Below are positions 1 to 5,689 of a DNA stretch of 5,689 nt, piece by piece. The notes beneath the pieces were generated by a model. That model made no database searches. It worked only from the letters and a program-made list of their open reading frames with translations, and was not told where the DNA came from. Position 1 is the stretch's first letter; every line of letters begins with the position of its first letter. A program made the position numbers and the translations under genes. Source of the stretch: Bacteroidota bacterium (GTDB lineage Bacteria > Bacteroidota > Ignavibacteria > UBA10030); contig DOWV01000060.1 in assembly GCA_003519375.1 (NCBI GenBank), positions 5,178 through 10,866 of the forward strand, in the 5' to 3' direction.

Positions 1-238
1 CCCTGCCCGCCTCATCAATCTCACCTTCCGTCATGCCGAATTCGTTTCTGTACAGTGCCCTCCAGTTTTCTGCTGTTCTGGTCGCCTGGACGTATTGATC
101 GAGCCGTCGTAAGGCCGGAAATTCCCCCGACCTGGCACCCAGCAGCCGGTGCATGAGTCTCTTCGTAACTTCGAAGTTCTTCACCCGCGTATCGACGAGA
201 GTGCCGTCGTAGTCCCATATGATGGCCTTGTTGCTCAT
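1..238 (-). CDS. HAD-superfamily hydrolase, N-terminal part (cut by window edge)
   Basis: The minus-strand frame starts at ATG 238-236 and stays open for 79 codons to the left edge, so the C-terminal part is missing from the window. The protein begins MSNKAIIWDYDGTLVDTR. This is HAD motif I (DxDGT): D9 would be the nucleophile that forms the aspartyl-phosphate and D11 the general acid/base. The hydrophobic strand AIIW before the motif and the helical stretch after it (residues 18-79, rich in K, R, L and E) fit the start of a helical cap as in subfamily I enzymes of the phosphoglycolate-phosphatase/beta-phosphoglucomutase type. Motifs II-IV lie outside the window, so the substrate cannot be named. 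There is no signal peptide, so it is probably a cytoplasmic phosphatase or phosphotransferase. The Shine-Dalgarno sequence before this ATG is weak. The gene follows the receptor gene by 158 bp on the same strand. The superfamily call is firm; any finer assignment is open. Confidence 0.85.
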   Translation of the reverse strand, partial: MSNKAIIWDYDGTLVDTRVKNFEVTKRLMHRLLGARSGEFPALRRLDQYVQATRTAENWRALYRNEFGMTEGEIDEAGR

Positions 239-243
239 GAAAT

Positions 244-257
244 GTTGCCTGGGCAAC
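244..257. promoter_or_regulatory. Short palindrome just upstream of the HAD start codon
   Basis: GTTGCC-TG-GGCAAC is two perfect 6-bp arms around a 2-bp centre, ending 5 bp upstream of the HAD ATG. It occupies the place where a ribosome-binding site would be. The 2-nt centre is too short for an RNA hairpin loop unless the inner pairs open, so a protein-binding site is the likelier reading if it is functional. A chance occurrence is possible. Confidence 0.25.
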
Positions 258-331
258 AGCCCGCTCCGGCCCTCACGGATCGAAGGCCATTGAATCATGG
301 TCAGGATCGCATGAAGGTGCAGGAGCGGATT

Positions 332-372
332 GTCGTTTCTCGAAAAGCGACTCAGACCGTTAGATTACGGCC
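332..372 (-). terminator. Weak candidate terminator after the receptor gene
   Basis: On the minus strand, 24 nt past the receptor stop codon, GGCCGT-AATCTA-ACGGTC (372-355) can form a 6-bp stem with one G-T pair. About 7 nt later comes TTTT, itself inside a second imperfect hairpin (GTCG...CGAC, 351-332). The stems are short and the T-run is brief and interrupted, so termination here would be inefficient. It may simply be chance structure. The rest of the 239-396 gap shows no gene and no convincing promoter; TTGGCA (388-383) resembles a -35 box but has only a poor -10 partner. Confidence 0.25.
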
Positions 373-396
373 GAATTGTTCATGCCAACTCCGCGC

Positions 397-3300
397 TCAA
401 TTGAAGGAATAGCGAAGGCCGATTTGCATCTGCCAGCGCGAGAAGAGTCCCGGGTCATCAATATACGTTGACTTCGCCGTTCCCTTGAAATTGAACCGGG
501 GAGCCTGAGACGGTCCGTTGAAATCCACCAGCTGGATTGGAGATGTTGCGGCGACATTTGCGACACTTCGAACTCCCCATTCCGAATTCAGCATGTTGCC
601 GAAGTTCAGAATATCGATGCTCAGCTGGAACGTGTGTGGTCGCTCGCCCATCATCAGCGTGAAATCCTGCAACAGCTTCAGGTCGATGTTGGTAAACCAG
701 GGATTCAATGCACCGAACCGGTCGGCAATTTGTCCCCGATGCTCTTTCAGGTAATCATCCTGCTCGATGAAAGCATTGAACGCTGTCCACTGTTCGGCGG
801 CGGTGACAGTGCGTCCTGCAGCATCAGTGTAAGAAGCGAAGTTGATCTCACTCTGGCTTCTCGGAATGTAGATCAGATCGTTTCCTGCGTTAGCGTCACC
901 ATTCACATCGCCGGAATAGAGGAATGAATACCGATTACCTCCGGCGCCTCCGAACCTGTTACCCTCGGCGACTTCGACGAAGACTCCGACACTTGTCGCG
1001 AACCTGTCCGACCAGCGATGACGATAGGTCGCGGTTGCGGTGATTCTGTTCCGCATGCCGAACTCGGAGAATCCAATCTCGGCCTTGTTGGGATCTCCCT
1101 TGACCGGATTTTCCGCCCATAGCACGCTGGCGATTTCCGTCGACTTGAGCGTGTTCTTTGCCATAAGGTACGTATACGCCACACTGGCGTTCAAACCGGA
1201 TGCGAATTGTTTGCGCAGCTGCGCAGTAATTGTGTAGTTGGACCCTTCACTCGTATTGTCGATGACGTAGACGCCTCCGAAAAAGCCTTTGGAGACATTC
1301 AGCGTATTACCGCCGTAATAGGGTCTTCCATCCGGCAACGTGCGCAACGGCGCTGCGAGGTTGGAATTTCTCACATACACGGCGTTGATGTCTTTGCCGT
1401 AGAGAACTTCAAGAGAGCCAAGCAGATCCCACGGAAGCCTGTGGTCAATCGCTATGTTTGTGGTCCATACCTGCGGCCATACAAAGTCCGGGTCCGCTGC
1501 ATTGATGTCGAAGGACTGCATGTGGGCGGGCAGGTTTGGATTTGGACCGGGATTCGAAATGACGTTTCCAACCCACACAAAGGGGATTCGTCCGGTAAAG
1601 ATTCCTGTGCCTCCGCGGAGTTGCATCGATCGATCACCATGGACATCCCAGTTGAAACCAACGCGCGGTGAAAATAACGCTTTGGTATCGGGAAGCTTGC
1701 TCTGGTCAATCGTCTCCGCCTTGCCGTCCGCGTCACGCAGCGTCAGCGACGTAGAGTAGGGATTGGCAACGGGTTTGGTGAAATACATCGGGAAATCGAC
1801 GCGCACGCCGTACGTCACATTCAGCCTTTCCGACACCGTATAGGAATCCTGAGCGTAGAGCGCGAGTTGACCGACACTGATGTCCTCACCTTTGAAAGGT
1901 ACTTTCAGCGCATCATTCGCCACCTTGTTGAAATTGAAGAAATTCGCAGGATCGCCCGGATTGGTATGCAGGAAGAAGTCAGCCGGCGATGCAAAGAGCG
2001 GGTTGCTTTCCGTGGTACCCAGGAAGCCGAGAAACGTGCCAAACTTGAAGATATTGAACGCGTTGAAGAACGCGAATGTCTCGAACGTCCCACCGACGGT
2101 CAGTGAGTGGCTTCCGACGAAGTAGGTGAAATTGTTTGTGAACTGCCACACGTCCTGATCAAGGATATTGTGAATCGAGAATGGTTCGTGACCAGCAGTC
2201 GTGTACGTGATTCCATCCTGGGCGATCTCAATGGTCGGGAATGGAGTGCTGAATGGATCGCGGTAGTCGCGGAACCGATTGTAGCTTACGAAGAACCTGT
2301 TGGCGAACTTTTCATATCGGCTGCTCACCTCCAGGGCAAACGAATTGAGCTTGTTGTTGATCCGATAGCCCGAGTTCCTGAACGGGAGGCTGTTTTCATT
2401 CGGTCCCCGCCCGGTGCCGTTGTAGCTCAACACGAATGGATGGGGCGGCAGATCGCGAAAGGCCGTCAGCAGGTTGTATCGGAACGTCAGGTTGTTGTTT
2501 TCATTGATGTTCCAGTCTAGCTTCAGGAGCAGCTTCTCGTTATTCGTTTCGTTTATGTAGCCATCGTACGGACCCGGATCATACCCATAGGCACTGATCA
2601 GCCGGTTCCGTATGGAATCCATGACACTCGCCCTCACCCGGGAAATCCCGAAGCCGGTGGCGCCCCTGTTTGCGGCGAAATTCGTGCCCGGATCGGACCT
2701 CCGCTCGATTTCGCCATTGAGGAAGAAGAAGAGTTTGTCCTGTATGATCGGTCCGCTCACGGAGAATCCAGACTGGCTGAATTTCATGTCTGGATTCGCC
2801 ACGACTTGTGCGCCTTTCACCGTATTGCCGACCAGGTCCTGATTCCTGATAAAAGAGTAGAGCGAGCCTTTATACTGGTTGGTTCCGCTTTTTGTGACGG
2901 TGTTGATGCCCGCACCCGTAAAACCGCCTTCTCGGACATCGAAGGGGGCCAGGGACACCTGCACTTGCTCAACGGCATCAAATGGAACCGGCTCTGCATT
3001 GGTCTGCCCGCCCGGAGCGGGATCGTCCAAACCGAAAGGATTGTTGAAATACGATCCATCCAGCGAGATATTGTTGAACAGCCAGTTCTTTCCTCCAAAA
3101 CTGAAATTGCCGTCGCTCCGTGGATCCAACCTGGTGAGGTCCCGAGTGCTTCTCTTGACCGTGGGCAGCTCGCTTACTTCCACGCGATCGATGTAGGTCG
3201 CGGCCCCTGTCCGGCCGCTGTTGAGAACCTTGTCCACTTTTCCGACAATGACTACCTCAGGGCCGGCGATGGGCTGCTCGACCAACCGGAAGTCGATTCT

Positions 3301-3639
3301 CAAATCCTGACCGATACTAAGGGAGATGCCGGATTGGCTTTCCTTCTTGTAACCCAGAATCGACGCCGTCACAACGTACGGGCCGCCGATCTTCACGTTC
3401 AGAATGTTGAATTGGCCGTTCGTCCTGGATGTCGCACCAAAGCGGGTGCCGCTTGGCACGTGGACAGCAACGACATTTGCACCCGGCAACGGTTCGCCCT
3501 TGTCCGTAGCGACGGTGCCGTTGAGAGACGCGGTTGTCACTCCTTGCGCCTGAACGTTTGTGCCCCAGAATACCAGAGCCAACGCCACGACGAGAAAAAG
3601 AGCAGACGCCCGGTTGAAGAATTCGTGGAATTGTTTCAT
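397..3639 (-). CDS. Oar-type TonB-dependent outer-membrane receptor with carboxypeptidase-regulatory-like N-terminal domain
   Basis: This 1,080-residue outer-membrane beta-barrel probably moves a large or poorly diffusing cargo using TonB energy. Residues 1-31 form a signal peptide: a basic start, hydrophobic core FLVVALALVFW, and predicted cleavage after VQA. Residues about 36-119 look like a carboxypeptidase-regulatory-like beta-sandwich (SLNGTVATDKGEPLPGANV, then TNGQFNILNV). EVVIVG at 128-133 is a plausible TonB box. The plug spans about 134-255 (ISLDGSYFNNPFG, then GGFTGAGINTVTKSGTNQYKGS). The barrel fills about 256-1080, with family-style segments LALYAQDSYTVSERLNVTYG (592-611) and LFSPRVGFNWDV (655-666). 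In Myxococcus xanthus, Oar is needed for secretion of the protease PopC, so import should not be assumed. No SusD-type partner is adjacent. The protein ends GLRYSFN, so the usual terminal aromatic residue is second to last. The start is fixed by an excellent Shine-Dalgarno sequence. The family call is firm; the cargo is unknown. Confidence 0.95.
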   Translation of the reverse strand: MKQFHEFFNRASALFLVVALALVFWGTNVQAQGVTTASLNGTVATDKGEPLPGANVVAVHVPSGTRFGATSRTNGQFNILNVKIGGPYVVTASILGYKKESQSGISLSIGQDLRIDFRLVEQPIAGPEVVIVGKVDKVLNSGRTGAATYIDRVEVSELPTVKRSTRDLTRLDPRSDGNFSFGGKNWLFNNISLDGSYFNNPFGLDDPAPGGQTNAEPVPFDAVEQVQVSLAPFDVREGGFTGAGINTVTKSGTNQYKGSLYSFIRNQDLVGNTVKGAQVVANPDMKFSQSGFSVSGPIIQDKLFFFLNGEIERRSDPGTNFAANRGATGFGISRVRASVMDSIRNRLISAYGYDPGPYDGYINETNNEKLLLKLDWNINENNNLTFRYNLLTAFRDLPPHPFVLSYNGTGRGPNENSLPFRNSGYRINNKLNSFALEVSSRYEKFANRFFVSYNRFRDYRDPFSTPFPTIEIAQDGITYTTAGHEPFSIHNILDQDVWQFTNNFTYFVGSHSLTVGGTFETFAFFNAFNIFKFGTFLGFLGTTESNPLFASPADFFLHTNPGDPANFFNFNKVANDALKVPFKGEDISVGQLALYAQDSYTVSERLNVTYGVRVDFPMYFTKPVANPYSTSLTLRDADGKAETIDQSKLPDTKALFSPRVGFNWDVHGDRSMQLRGGTGIFTGRIPFVWVGNVISNPGPNPNLPAHMQSFDINAADPDFVWPQVWTTNIAIDHRLPWDLLGSLEVLYGKDINAVYVRNSNLAAPLRTLPDGRPYYGGNTLNVSKGFFGGVYVIDNTSEGSNYTITAQLRKQFASGLNASVAYTYLMAKNTLKSTEIASVLWAENPVKGDPNKAEIGFSEFGMRNRITATATYRHRWSDRFATSVGVFVEVAEGNRFGGAGGNRYSFLYSGDVNGDANAGNDLIYIPRSQSEINFASYTDAAGRTVTAAEQWTAFNAFIEQDDYLKEHRGQIADRFGALNPWFTNIDLKLLQDFTLMMGERPHTFQLSIDILNFGNMLNSEWGVRSVANVAATSPIQLVDFNGPSQAPRFNFKGTAKSTYIDDPGLFSRWQMQIGLRYSFN

Positions 3640-3646
3640 TAGTGTG

Positions 3647-3653
3647 CCTCCTT
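3647..3653 (-). promoter_or_regulatory. Strong Shine-Dalgarno site of the receptor gene
   Basis: AAGGAGG on the minus strand lies 7 nt upstream of the ATG at 3639-3637. The near-perfect match and ideal spacing fix this start, which also gives a complete signal peptide. Such a strong site argues against a typical Bacteroidia or Flavobacteriia host, where Shine-Dalgarno use is rare. Confidence 0.85.
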
Positions 3654-3700
3654 CTTGGATGATGAGAGGATAGGTAGGTTACTATGAAACCAAGAGGACC

Positions 3701-3729
3701 TGCATACAGTCTAAGAGGAGCAACTCGAA
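3701..3729 (-). promoter_or_regulatory. Weak candidate promoter of the receptor gene
   Basis: On the minus strand TTCGAG (3729-3724), a 17-nt spacer, and TATGCA (3706-3701) form a sigma-70-like arrangement. The -35 half is poor and the -10 half fair. It would give a leader of about 55-60 nt before the receptor ATG. No better pair was found in the gap, and other sigma types cannot be excluded. Confidence 0.22.
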
Positions 3730-3797
3730 AAAAGTTCCCGCACGAGGGCGCATCGCCCACCGGCATCGGCGGACCGAGCGCACGACACGATTCGTGC
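3728..3797 (-). other. Stem-loop cluster followed by T6 between the GHL10 and receptor genes
   Basis: Two perfect small inverted repeats sit here: GCACGA-N6-TCGTGC (3780-3797) and GGGCG-CAT-CGCCC (3746-3758). Read on the minus strand, they are followed by a run of six T at 3733-3728. TCCGC near 3773-3769 could also pair with GCGGGA near 3741-3736 (one bulge), enclosing the second stem directly before the T-run. This is a candidate intrinsic terminator or attenuator between the upstream GHL10 gene and the receptor gene. The branched fold is not a textbook terminator, so confidence is low. Confidence 0.3.
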
Positions 3798-3836
3798 CAG
3801 CACCGGTCGGCTGTTTGAAACTGAGATCGTGAATCA

Positions 3837-3873
3837 CCTCCCAGAAATCTGGAATTTCTGGGAGGGCGTTTTT
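3837..3873 (+). terminator. Strong hairpin with T-run, oriented to the plus strand
   Basis: CCTCCCAGAAAT (3837-3848), loop CTGGA, then ATTTCTGGGAGG (3854-3865) is a perfect 12-bp stem. It is followed on the plus strand by GCG and TTTTT (3869-3873), which is the layout of an intrinsic terminator for plus-strand transcription. Both flanking genes read from the minus strand, on which the hairpin is followed by TGATTCACG and has no T-run. On the minus strand it could still cap and stabilise the 3' end of the GHL10 mRNA, whose stop codon lies about 50 bp upstream. The structure itself is certain; its role is not. Confidence 0.7.
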
Positions 3874-3915
3874 AGTGATCTGAGGAACGGATACTCCATC
3901 GGAAAAAACTTGAGA

Positions 3916-5493
3916 TCATCTCCGCCCCGCTTGCGCCGTGTTCGGTGCCACAGCCCGGAACGTCAACGCGCTCTCATTCCCCATGCGATCAACGGCCGAG
4001 ACAGCGATGTTCATCAGCGTGTCCGTTCTCGTTTGGTAGTTCGTATCTCCCTGCCGCAGACGCGGCCTGTCACGGAAGATTCTGGCCGTCGGCACGACCA
4101 ACGTCCGTTCATGGCTGCTCACAATCGCGTAATCCCACGTTCTGCCAAACTGATAATATATCACCCATCGGAAAACATCAGACAGATTCTCATGTGACCA
4201 GGAAATGGTCAGCGACGAGTCATTCGTCACGGCGACCGTCACGCCCGGTGCTGCCGGTGCTTTGTCGTCGAGCCATGGTGTAGGCGGAACAAGGGCCATT
4301 TTTTGATACGGACCGTTGATGAGAGCGGAATTGAGGAATGTCGAATCTCTCATGAATCCCTTCATACTGAAATGTACATGCCCCGGGGCATCGGGCACGA
4401 ATCCGCGTTCGATCATGATCTGATTGATTATTTCGTCAGAACCTTTCTCGTCGGTCATGCGGCCGATGATCATGCCCGGCCAGAGGTTACGACCATTGAC
4501 ATTCTCCCGAGTCCACCAGCCGAGTAGAACCGGGAAGCTCTGAGGAATCTGGTTGACCCTCCAGTAAAGCTGCGGCGTCCAGTAGTCAATCCAGCCTTTC
4601 TTGAACCACAACCGCGCGTCGGCATAGAGGCCGCTGTACTGATCGAAACCCTGAATGGAGGGCGGGTCTCCCGGCTTGCCGATGCCGAACGGACTGATGC
4701 CGAACTTCACGTACGATTTTTCTTTCTTGATCCCTTCATAGACGCGTTCAATGAGCGCATTGACCGCGGCCCGTCGCCAATCATCGCGACCCAGAGAGCC
4801 GCCTGATTTTGTGTACTCAGCCCATGAATCGTCATCCGGAAAACCGGCGTTTCCGCCGGGATAGGGGTAGAAGTAGTCGTCAAAATGAATTCCATCCACA
4901 TCGTACCGCTTCACGACGTCCATAATGACATTGAAGGAAATGTCCTGTACTTCCTTTTTGGCAGGATCGAGCCAGTAGGTGCCGTTGCTGAGCTTTTTTG
5001 CCAGATCGGGACGTGTTTTCACGATGGACTTCTCGGAGATCTCGCCTCCACGCGGCATAAAAGCACGATAGGGATTGAACCATGCGTGAAGTTCCAGTCC
5101 ACGCTTGTGCGACTCTTCCACCCAGAACGTCAGTGGATCGTAATATGGATCCGGAGCCTTCCCCTGCATGCCGGTCAGGTAAGAGGACCAGGGCTCGAGC
5201 TTGCTGTCGTACATCGCATCGGCATGCGGCCGCACCTGGAACACAACGGCATTCATGTGAAGCGCGGCAACGGTATCGAGAATAGCGAGAGCTTCTTGCT
5301 TCTGCTCTTCGGTTGAAAGTCCCGGCTTGCTGGGCCAATCGATATTGGCTACCGTCGCAACCCACACACCGCGGAATTCCCGTTCCGCACTCGGAACACG
5401 ATAGGTTCTTTCCTTGGTCGGTTGAAATATGGAACAGCCCGCCAGCAGCAGCATCAATGCCGCAAGCAGCGACAGAACGATTCTTTTTATCAT
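3916..5493 (-). CDS. GHL10 (DigH/YddW-like) family glycosyl hydrolase lipoprotein with C-terminal Fn3-like domain
   Basis: This 525-residue protein is probably a periplasm-facing lipoprotein that cleaves glycan. Residues 1-20 are a lipoprotein signal with lipobox LAGC, so C20 would carry the lipid. The GHL10 (DUF187) barrel runs about 38-400 and shows the family's landmarks in order: FRGVWVATVANIDWPSK (40-56), FQVRPHADAMY (85-95), HAWFNPYR (136-143), VDGIHFDDYFYPYP (199-212, with the acidic pair D205-D206 as likely active-site residues), FGISPFG (264-270) and WIDYWTPQLYW (301-311). Residues about 412-515 resemble a fibronectin type III fold (SLTISWSHE, then AVSAVDRMGNES). The E. coli relative DigH (YddW), about 440 residues, cleaves denuded peptidoglycan strands at the division site. 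That makes peptidoglycan a good guess here but does not prove it, and other glycans are possible. The start is supported by AAGGA 8 nt upstream and the intact lipoprotein signal. Confidence 0.93.
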   Translation of the reverse strand: MIKRIVLSLLAALMLLLAGCSIFQPTKERTYRVPSAEREFRGVWVATVANIDWPSKPGLSTEEQKQEALAILDTVAALHMNAVVFQVRPHADAMYDSKLEPWSSYLTGMQGKAPDPYYDPLTFWVEESHKRGLELHAWFNPYRAFMPRGGEISEKSIVKTRPDLAKKLSNGTYWLDPAKKEVQDISFNVIMDVVKRYDVDGIHFDDYFYPYPGGNAGFPDDDSWAEYTKSGGSLGRDDWRRAAVNALIERVYEGIKKEKSYVKFGISPFGIGKPGDPPSIQGFDQYSGLYADARLWFKKGWIDYWTPQLYWRVNQIPQSFPVLLGWWTRENVNGRNLWPGMIIGRMTDEKGSDEIINQIMIERGFVPDAPGHVHFSMKGFMRDSTFLNSALINGPYQKMALVPPTPWLDDKAPAAPGVTVAVTNDSSLTISWSHENLSDVFRWVIYYQFGRTWDYAIVSSHERTLVVPTARIFRDRPRLRQGDTNYQTRTDTLMNIAVSAVDRMGNESALTFRAVAPNTAQAGRR

Positions 5494-5497
5494 GGAA

Positions 5498-5512
5498 CAA
5501 TTCCTTGAATTG
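5498..5512 (-). promoter_or_regulatory. Ribosome-binding site of the GHL10 gene inside an inverted repeat
   Basis: AAGGA (5506-5502 on the minus strand) lies 8 nt before the ATG at 5493-5491. It sits within CAATTC-AAG-GAATTG, two perfect 6-bp arms around a 3-nt loop, so the mRNA could fold with its Shine-Dalgarno sequence partly paired. The stem is A/U-rich and would be only marginally stable. The ribosome-binding site is well supported; a regulatory role for the fold is speculative. Confidence 0.55.
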
Positions 5513-5565
5513 AGATTGGCACGGTACGAGGAGAGTCACGCGGTGGCTAAGGAGCACATATCTCG

Positions 5566-5581
5566 CACACACCGGTGTGTG
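5566..5581. promoter_or_regulatory. Perfect 16-bp palindrome, candidate operator of the GHL10 gene
   Basis: CACACACCGGTGTGTG reads identically on both strands. It lies 72 bp upstream of the GHL10 ATG and a few bases downstream of the predicted -10 box, so it would cover the transcription start. A palindrome there fits a dimeric repressor that blocks initiation. I do not recognise the binding protein, and no regulator gene is in the window. Confidence 0.45.
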
Positions 5582-5583
5582 AA

Positions 5584-5612
5584 ATGGTACAAAAGGGAAG
5601 AGTGAATAGCAA
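5584..5612 (-). promoter_or_regulatory. Candidate sigma-70 promoter of the GHL10 gene
   Basis: On the minus strand TTGCTA (5612-5607), a 17-nt spacer and TACCAT (5589-5584) each match 4 of 6 consensus bases at the ideal distance. Transcription would start near 5577, giving a leader of about 85 nt. The palindrome at 5566-5581 lies across that start point, which adds some weight to the call. Confidence 0.4.
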
Positions 5613-5616
5613 GGAA

Positions 5617-5673
5617 GAAGCCACGCTTCGTCCTGCAATCTGCAAGTCGGGGAAGCAGAACTTCGTCCTACAA
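5617..5673. repeat. Two diverged 22-nt units, 35-bp period, hairpin-forming
   Basis: Units 5617-5638 and 5652-5673 share 17 of 22 positions (GAAGC, four variable bases, CTTCGTCCT, one variable base, CAA). The unmatched positions cluster in the centre. The first unit forms GAAGC-CAC-GCTTC and the second GAAG-CAGAA-CTTC, so the ability to form a hairpin is kept while the loop varies. This resembles REP-like intergenic palindromic repeats. The array could continue beyond the right edge. No gene is seen between 5494 and the edge. Confidence 0.45.
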
Positions 5674-5689
5674 AGCCGGCAAATTGACG

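Noticed and set aside
1207..2520. Plus-strand open frames of 137-154 codons inside the receptor gene
   Set aside because: They are antisense shadows of the barrel region with no domain or credible start signal.
397..3639. SusC-type receptor of a polysaccharide-utilisation locus
   Set aside because: No SusD partner is present, and the plug and barrel wording fits the Oar-like group rather than SusC.
2806..3642. 278-codon plus-strand open frame opposite the start of the receptor gene
   Set aside because: It lies wholly inside the antisense of a clearly recognised gene, and its product resembles no family I know. It is an antisense shadow.
3786..3799. Possible sigma-54 promoter (TGGCAC on the minus strand)
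   Set aside because: The -24 half fits, but the required GC at -12 is replaced by GT and the rest of that half does not match.
3903..3918. Possible terminator at the GHL10 stop codon (GAGA-TGA-TCTC followed by T6)
   Set aside because: The stem is only 4 bp with the stop codon as loop, too weak to call although the T-run is real.
4880..5638. 252-codon minus-strand open frame overlapping the GHL10 gene
   Set aside because: It is out of frame with the lipoprotein gene, is rich in Arg, Cys and Ser as shifted frames often are, and has no recognisable motif.
5617..5673. Possible CRISPR fragment
   Set aside because: Only two units are visible, they differ at 5 of 22 positions, and the 13-bp gap between them is too short for a spacer.

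Overview
The window holds three genes, all read from the minus strand, so transcription runs from right to left. In that order they are: a lipoprotein glycosyl-hydrolase-like protein of the GHL10/DigH (YddW) type (5493 to 3916); a large Oar-type TonB-dependent outer-membrane receptor with an N-terminal carboxypeptidase-regulatory-like domain (3639 to 397); and the first 79 codons of a HAD-superfamily hydrolase that runs off the left edge (238 to 1). The gaps are 276 bp and 158 bp, so the genes are co-directional but not tightly coupled. Each could have its own promoter.

The organism is a Gram-negative, didermic bacterium: the window has a TonB-dependent beta-barrel receptor, a lipobox lipoprotein and a periplasmic-type hydrolase. 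Oar-like receptors of about 1,000-1,100 residues with this barrel style are common in the Bacteroidota/Chlorobi/Ignavibacteria group, Acidobacteria and Myxococcota. The receptor start has a canonical Shine-Dalgarno sequence, which is unusual in classical Bacteroidia and Flavobacteriia. I therefore lean towards an Ignavibacteria/Chlorobi-like or other deep FCB lineage. This is inference from style only; no rRNA or marker gene is present.

The non-coding DNA is where the less routine signals lie. The gap between the hydrolase and receptor genes has a perfect 12-bp hairpin followed by TTTTT, but only on the plus strand, where no gene is visible. The leader of the GHL10 gene has a plausible sigma-70 promoter, a perfect 16-bp palindrome (CACACACCGGTGTGTG) where transcription would start, and a small inverted repeat enclosing the ribosome-binding site. 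At the right edge are two diverged 22-nt units spaced 35 bp apart, each able to form a small hairpin.

Functionally the window is an envelope region: one protein probably acts on peptidoglycan or another glycan in the periplasm, and one moves an unknown cargo across the outer membrane. No shared pathway can be shown from sequence. I found no mobile element, CRISPR array, RNA gene or clearly new system.
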